A stretch of 8,137 bases of DNA from an uncultured Oscillospiraceae bacterium. GTDB lineage: Bacteria; Bacillota; Clostridia; Oscillospirales; Ruminococcaceae. The translations under genes and the position numbers were made by a program. A model generated the notes under the pieces. It was given only the letters and a program-made list of their open reading frames with translations, made no database searches and was not told where the DNA came from. Below, piece by piece: positions 6,570-8,137 of the stretch (position 1 is the first letter of the stretch; each line of letters opens with the position of its first letter). The stretch spans positions 1-8,137 of the forward strand of contig CAJTMU010000092.1 of NCBI GenBank assembly GCA_910577365.1. The letters run 5' to 3'.

Positions 6570-7916
6570 CTATCTGGTCTTAACCGTGAAATAGAGCTTT
6601 TCCGCGCTGTCGGTGGGCTCCAGTCCTACGTTGAAGAACGTCTCATCTCCGTTTGAGAGCTCTCTGTCAACAAGGAAATCCGCGGAATAATCAACGTTCT
6701 TGATGGCTCCCATTCCACCGTCGGCAGTGGGACCGTACTGTTTGAGAATAGCAGCGCCTAAGCCCTCCATTATGTCCCAGCCCTCGGAATTGTTGTCAAA
6801 CTTGTTGGGCGGGAAATTCAACTGTAAGCTCTCCGCAAAGCTGTCCATCACGCGTATAACTCTGTTCTTACGATAAGTTTTGTCCTTACCCTTAGGCAGT
6901 GTGACAAGGCTGTTGATGTCATACTCGCTGACTACCTCGCCCGCGTCGGATACCGAGAAGAAATACTCTCCCGCTTTTATGGCGGTCTCCGCCTCCTCAT
7001 GCGTCTTGGGATTCACGACCTCCACCGCACCGCTCACCGGTACGGCGGTATTGCTCTGTGTAGCTGTCGCGCTTGCGGTCGCGCCTGCCACATATGCCGT
7101 CGCCTGTGCCGTTGTCAGTCTTTTATCTCCTGTTGAATAACTGTTCGTGAGGTTTATGATACCCTCATAATCAGCGGCAAAATCGGGCGCTACCGCCTGT
7201 ACTCCGCGCCCTATGGTTTCGCGCAGATATTTTATTCTTGTTTTGAGCGCGGTCTGCAATTCGGGAGATGAGAGCGGGAACGCCATAGTATTCCAGCGAA
7301 CTCCCTCAACAGCGTCAAGGAACTCTGCGATATCGGCGTTTGCCGCTTCGTCGGGATCTTCGCCTCCCGTAAGAGTTGTTCCCGCAACAGCGGAGAGGTT
7401 TTCCCCCGTAAACGTGATATACTCGCTGCCCGAAAGCTCTGACACCTTGGTAACTCCCTCGAAAAACTCAACCCTTGACCCGTCAAGATATATTTCAACG
7501 TCAAATCCCCCTATGGGATTTGATATTACGGCAAAGGTGAGCGCGTTACCCCGTGAACCTTTATATTTTGCAGTCGCGGTAAGTTCCTCGACTGTTGCTG
7601 TCGCCGCCGTTTTTCCCTCGGTGCAGATGTACGCGATAACCGTTACCGCGTTTTTGAACGCCTCGCGGATAAGCAGCATATTATCCGCCTTGTCGCTGTC
7701 ATAAATGCTGTAACCAAGCTTGGCTTTCTGCGCGTCCGTCGCAGATGCATTTATGGTTATAAACTCCTTAGCGGGACCGTAATCGGTTCCCACAAGCGGT
7801 ATAAGAACAATGCCCCTTGTTCCCGCAGCGAGCGTTTCCTGCCTTGTGCTTTCAAAGTTTATGTAAGTGCCGGGTCTTATCTTGCCGACAGATTTATCGA
7901 ACGATCCTCCTGCCAT
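6570..7916 (-). CDS. xkdK: Contractile tail sheath protein, XkdK-like
   Basis: This 448-residue protein starts MAGGSFDKSVGKIRPGTYIN, the usual opening of Firmicutes phage sheath proteins; PBSX XkdK is of similar size. The N-terminal region to about 100 includes TRGIVLIPLVGTDYGPAKEF. A middle, more variable beta-rich domain covers roughly 105-185. The section 185-300 contains ADIAEFLDAVEGVRWNTMAFP and ATAYVAGATASA, and the C-terminal domain (about 345-448) contains KNRVIRVMDSFAESL and ends LYFTVKTR. Sheath subunits wrap the tube and contract to drive it through the cell envelope; the C-terminal domain forms the inner layer and inter-subunit links. AAGGAGG at 7928-7934 lies 11 nt before the start. 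The gene ends in TAG, and its stop is overlapped by the ribosome site of the tube gene. That supports ordinary use of TAG as a stop here. Confidence 0.96.
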   Translation of the reverse strand: MAGGSFDKSVGKIRPGTYINFESTRQETLAAGTRGIVLIPLVGTDYGPAKEFITINASATDAQKAKLGYSIYDSDKADNMLLIREAFKNAVTVIAYICTEGKTAATATVEELTATAKYKGSRGNALTFAVISNPIGGFDVEIYLDGSRVEFFEGVTKVSELSGSEYITFTGENLSAVAGTTLTGGEDPDEAANADIAEFLDAVEGVRWNTMAFPLSSPELQTALKTRIKYLRETIGRGVQAVAPDFAADYEGIINLTNSYSTGDKRLTTAQATAYVAGATASATATQSNTAVPVSGAVEVVNPKTHEEAETAIKAGEYFFSVSDAGEVVSEYDINSLVTLPKGKDKTYRKNRVIRVMDSFAESLQLNFPPNKFDNNSEGWDIMEGLGAAILKQYGPTADGGMGAIKNVDYSADFLVDRELSNGDETFFNVGLEPTDSAEKLYFTVKTR

Positions 7917-7919
7917 GAT

Positions 7920-8137
7920 CTATTTCGCCTCCTTGCCTTTCTTGATATAAGGCTTTTTCAGCCATGCCTCAACAGCCGCCTTGACTTCCTCGTTGGAATA
8001 GTCCTTATCGTGCTTCATCTGTTGGGTCGCCGCGTCGAACGTACTGACGGAAACACCGAACAGCTTTCTGCTGTAAGGTCTGAATGCCGAAAGCGCGCAC
8101 TTACGAACAGTCTGCTACTTTTCGGTGGGAGCTGTCT
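7920..8137 (-). pseudogene. Small protein gene upstream of the sheath, partial and interrupted by an in-frame amber codon
   Basis: The frame ending at TAG 7920-7922 encodes a 64-residue stretch that includes ALSAFRPYSRKLFGV, STFDAATQQM and YSNEEVKAAVEAWLKKPYI. This resembles the small uncharacterised proteins (LFGV..STFD...EEVK pattern) often found just before the sheath gene in Firmicutes phages. Upstream in the same frame is TAG at 8115-8117, preceded by TAPTEK, which also looks like protein and continues off the window. No ATG, GTG or TTG start lies between that TAG and the conserved part; the first ATG is at 8018. The gene is therefore either broken by a nonsense change, read through, or affected by a sequence error near the edge. 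Its 3' end holds the sheath ribosome site, and its stop lies 3 nt before the sheath ATG. The function is unknown. Confidence 0.55.
8115..8117 (-). other. In-frame amber (TAG) codon within the small upstream gene
   Basis: The coding-strand codons read GAA AAG TAG CAG ACT GTT. Protein-like sequence flanks the TAG on both sides. The following CAG only partly matches the classic CAR-YYA leaky-amber context, since the next triplet is ACT. Because the sheath gene uses TAG as a genuine terminator, genome-wide recoding is not supported. Confidence 0.6.

Noticed and set aside
6570..8137. Recoded genetic code with TAG read as glutamine (as in some gut phages)
   Set aside because: The sheath ends at a TAG overlapped by the next gene's ribosome site, readthrough would meet a TGA within a few codons, and no other structural gene contains an internal TAG.
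1..8137. Novel defence system, CRISPR array, tRNA, insertion sequence or toxin cargo
   Set aside because: The window is filled by contiguous tail genes; I saw no repeat arrays, cloverleaf-like sequences, transposase motifs or unexplained cargo genes on either strand.

Overview
The window is one strand of a contractile-tail (myovirus-type) morphogenesis operon. Every supported gene reads on the minus strand, so the biological order runs from position 8137 down to 1. Gene order and protein sequences match the PBSX/skin-element type of Firmicutes prophage (xkdK, xkdM, xkdN, xkdO, xkdP, xkdQ). Strong GGAGG-type ribosome sites, tight gene packing, and roughly balanced base composition suggest a prophage or phage of a Clostridia-like gut Firmicute. 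That host is an inference; nothing in the window names it. A headless phage-tail bacteriocin cannot be excluded, because no head, lysis or integrase genes fall inside the window.

Layout, in transcription order: a small protein gene upstream of the sheath, running off the window edge and carrying an in-frame amber codon (8137-7920); tail sheath (7916-6570); tail tube (6558-6124); a strong 18-bp hairpin in the only sizeable intergenic gap (6119-6076); the tail assembly chaperone (6055-5588) with a -1 frame extension to 5415; the 1323-residue tape measure protein (5414-1443); a LysM baseplate protein (1453-791, overlapping the tape measure stop by 11 nt); and the first 256 residues of an XkdQ-type hub protein (769 to the window start).

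The genes work together to build a tail. Tape measure and chaperone set up the length of the tube, tube subunits polymerise, sheath subunits wrap it, and the LysM and hub proteins belong to the baseplate on which the tube starts. The most informative non-gene signal is a near-complete programmed -1 ribosomal frameshift cassette at the end of the chaperone gene: an internal Shine-Dalgarno-like GGAGG, a 10-nt spacer, the heptamer A AAA AAC, and a downstream inverted repeat. It would give a 213-residue fusion that ends flush against the tape measure start codon. All plus-strand open frames are shadows. There is no gene-free stretch above 300 bases, and I see no tRNA, CRISPR array, insertion sequence or convincing promoter. 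I do not see a wholly new system: this is a recognisable tail module with interesting translational control.
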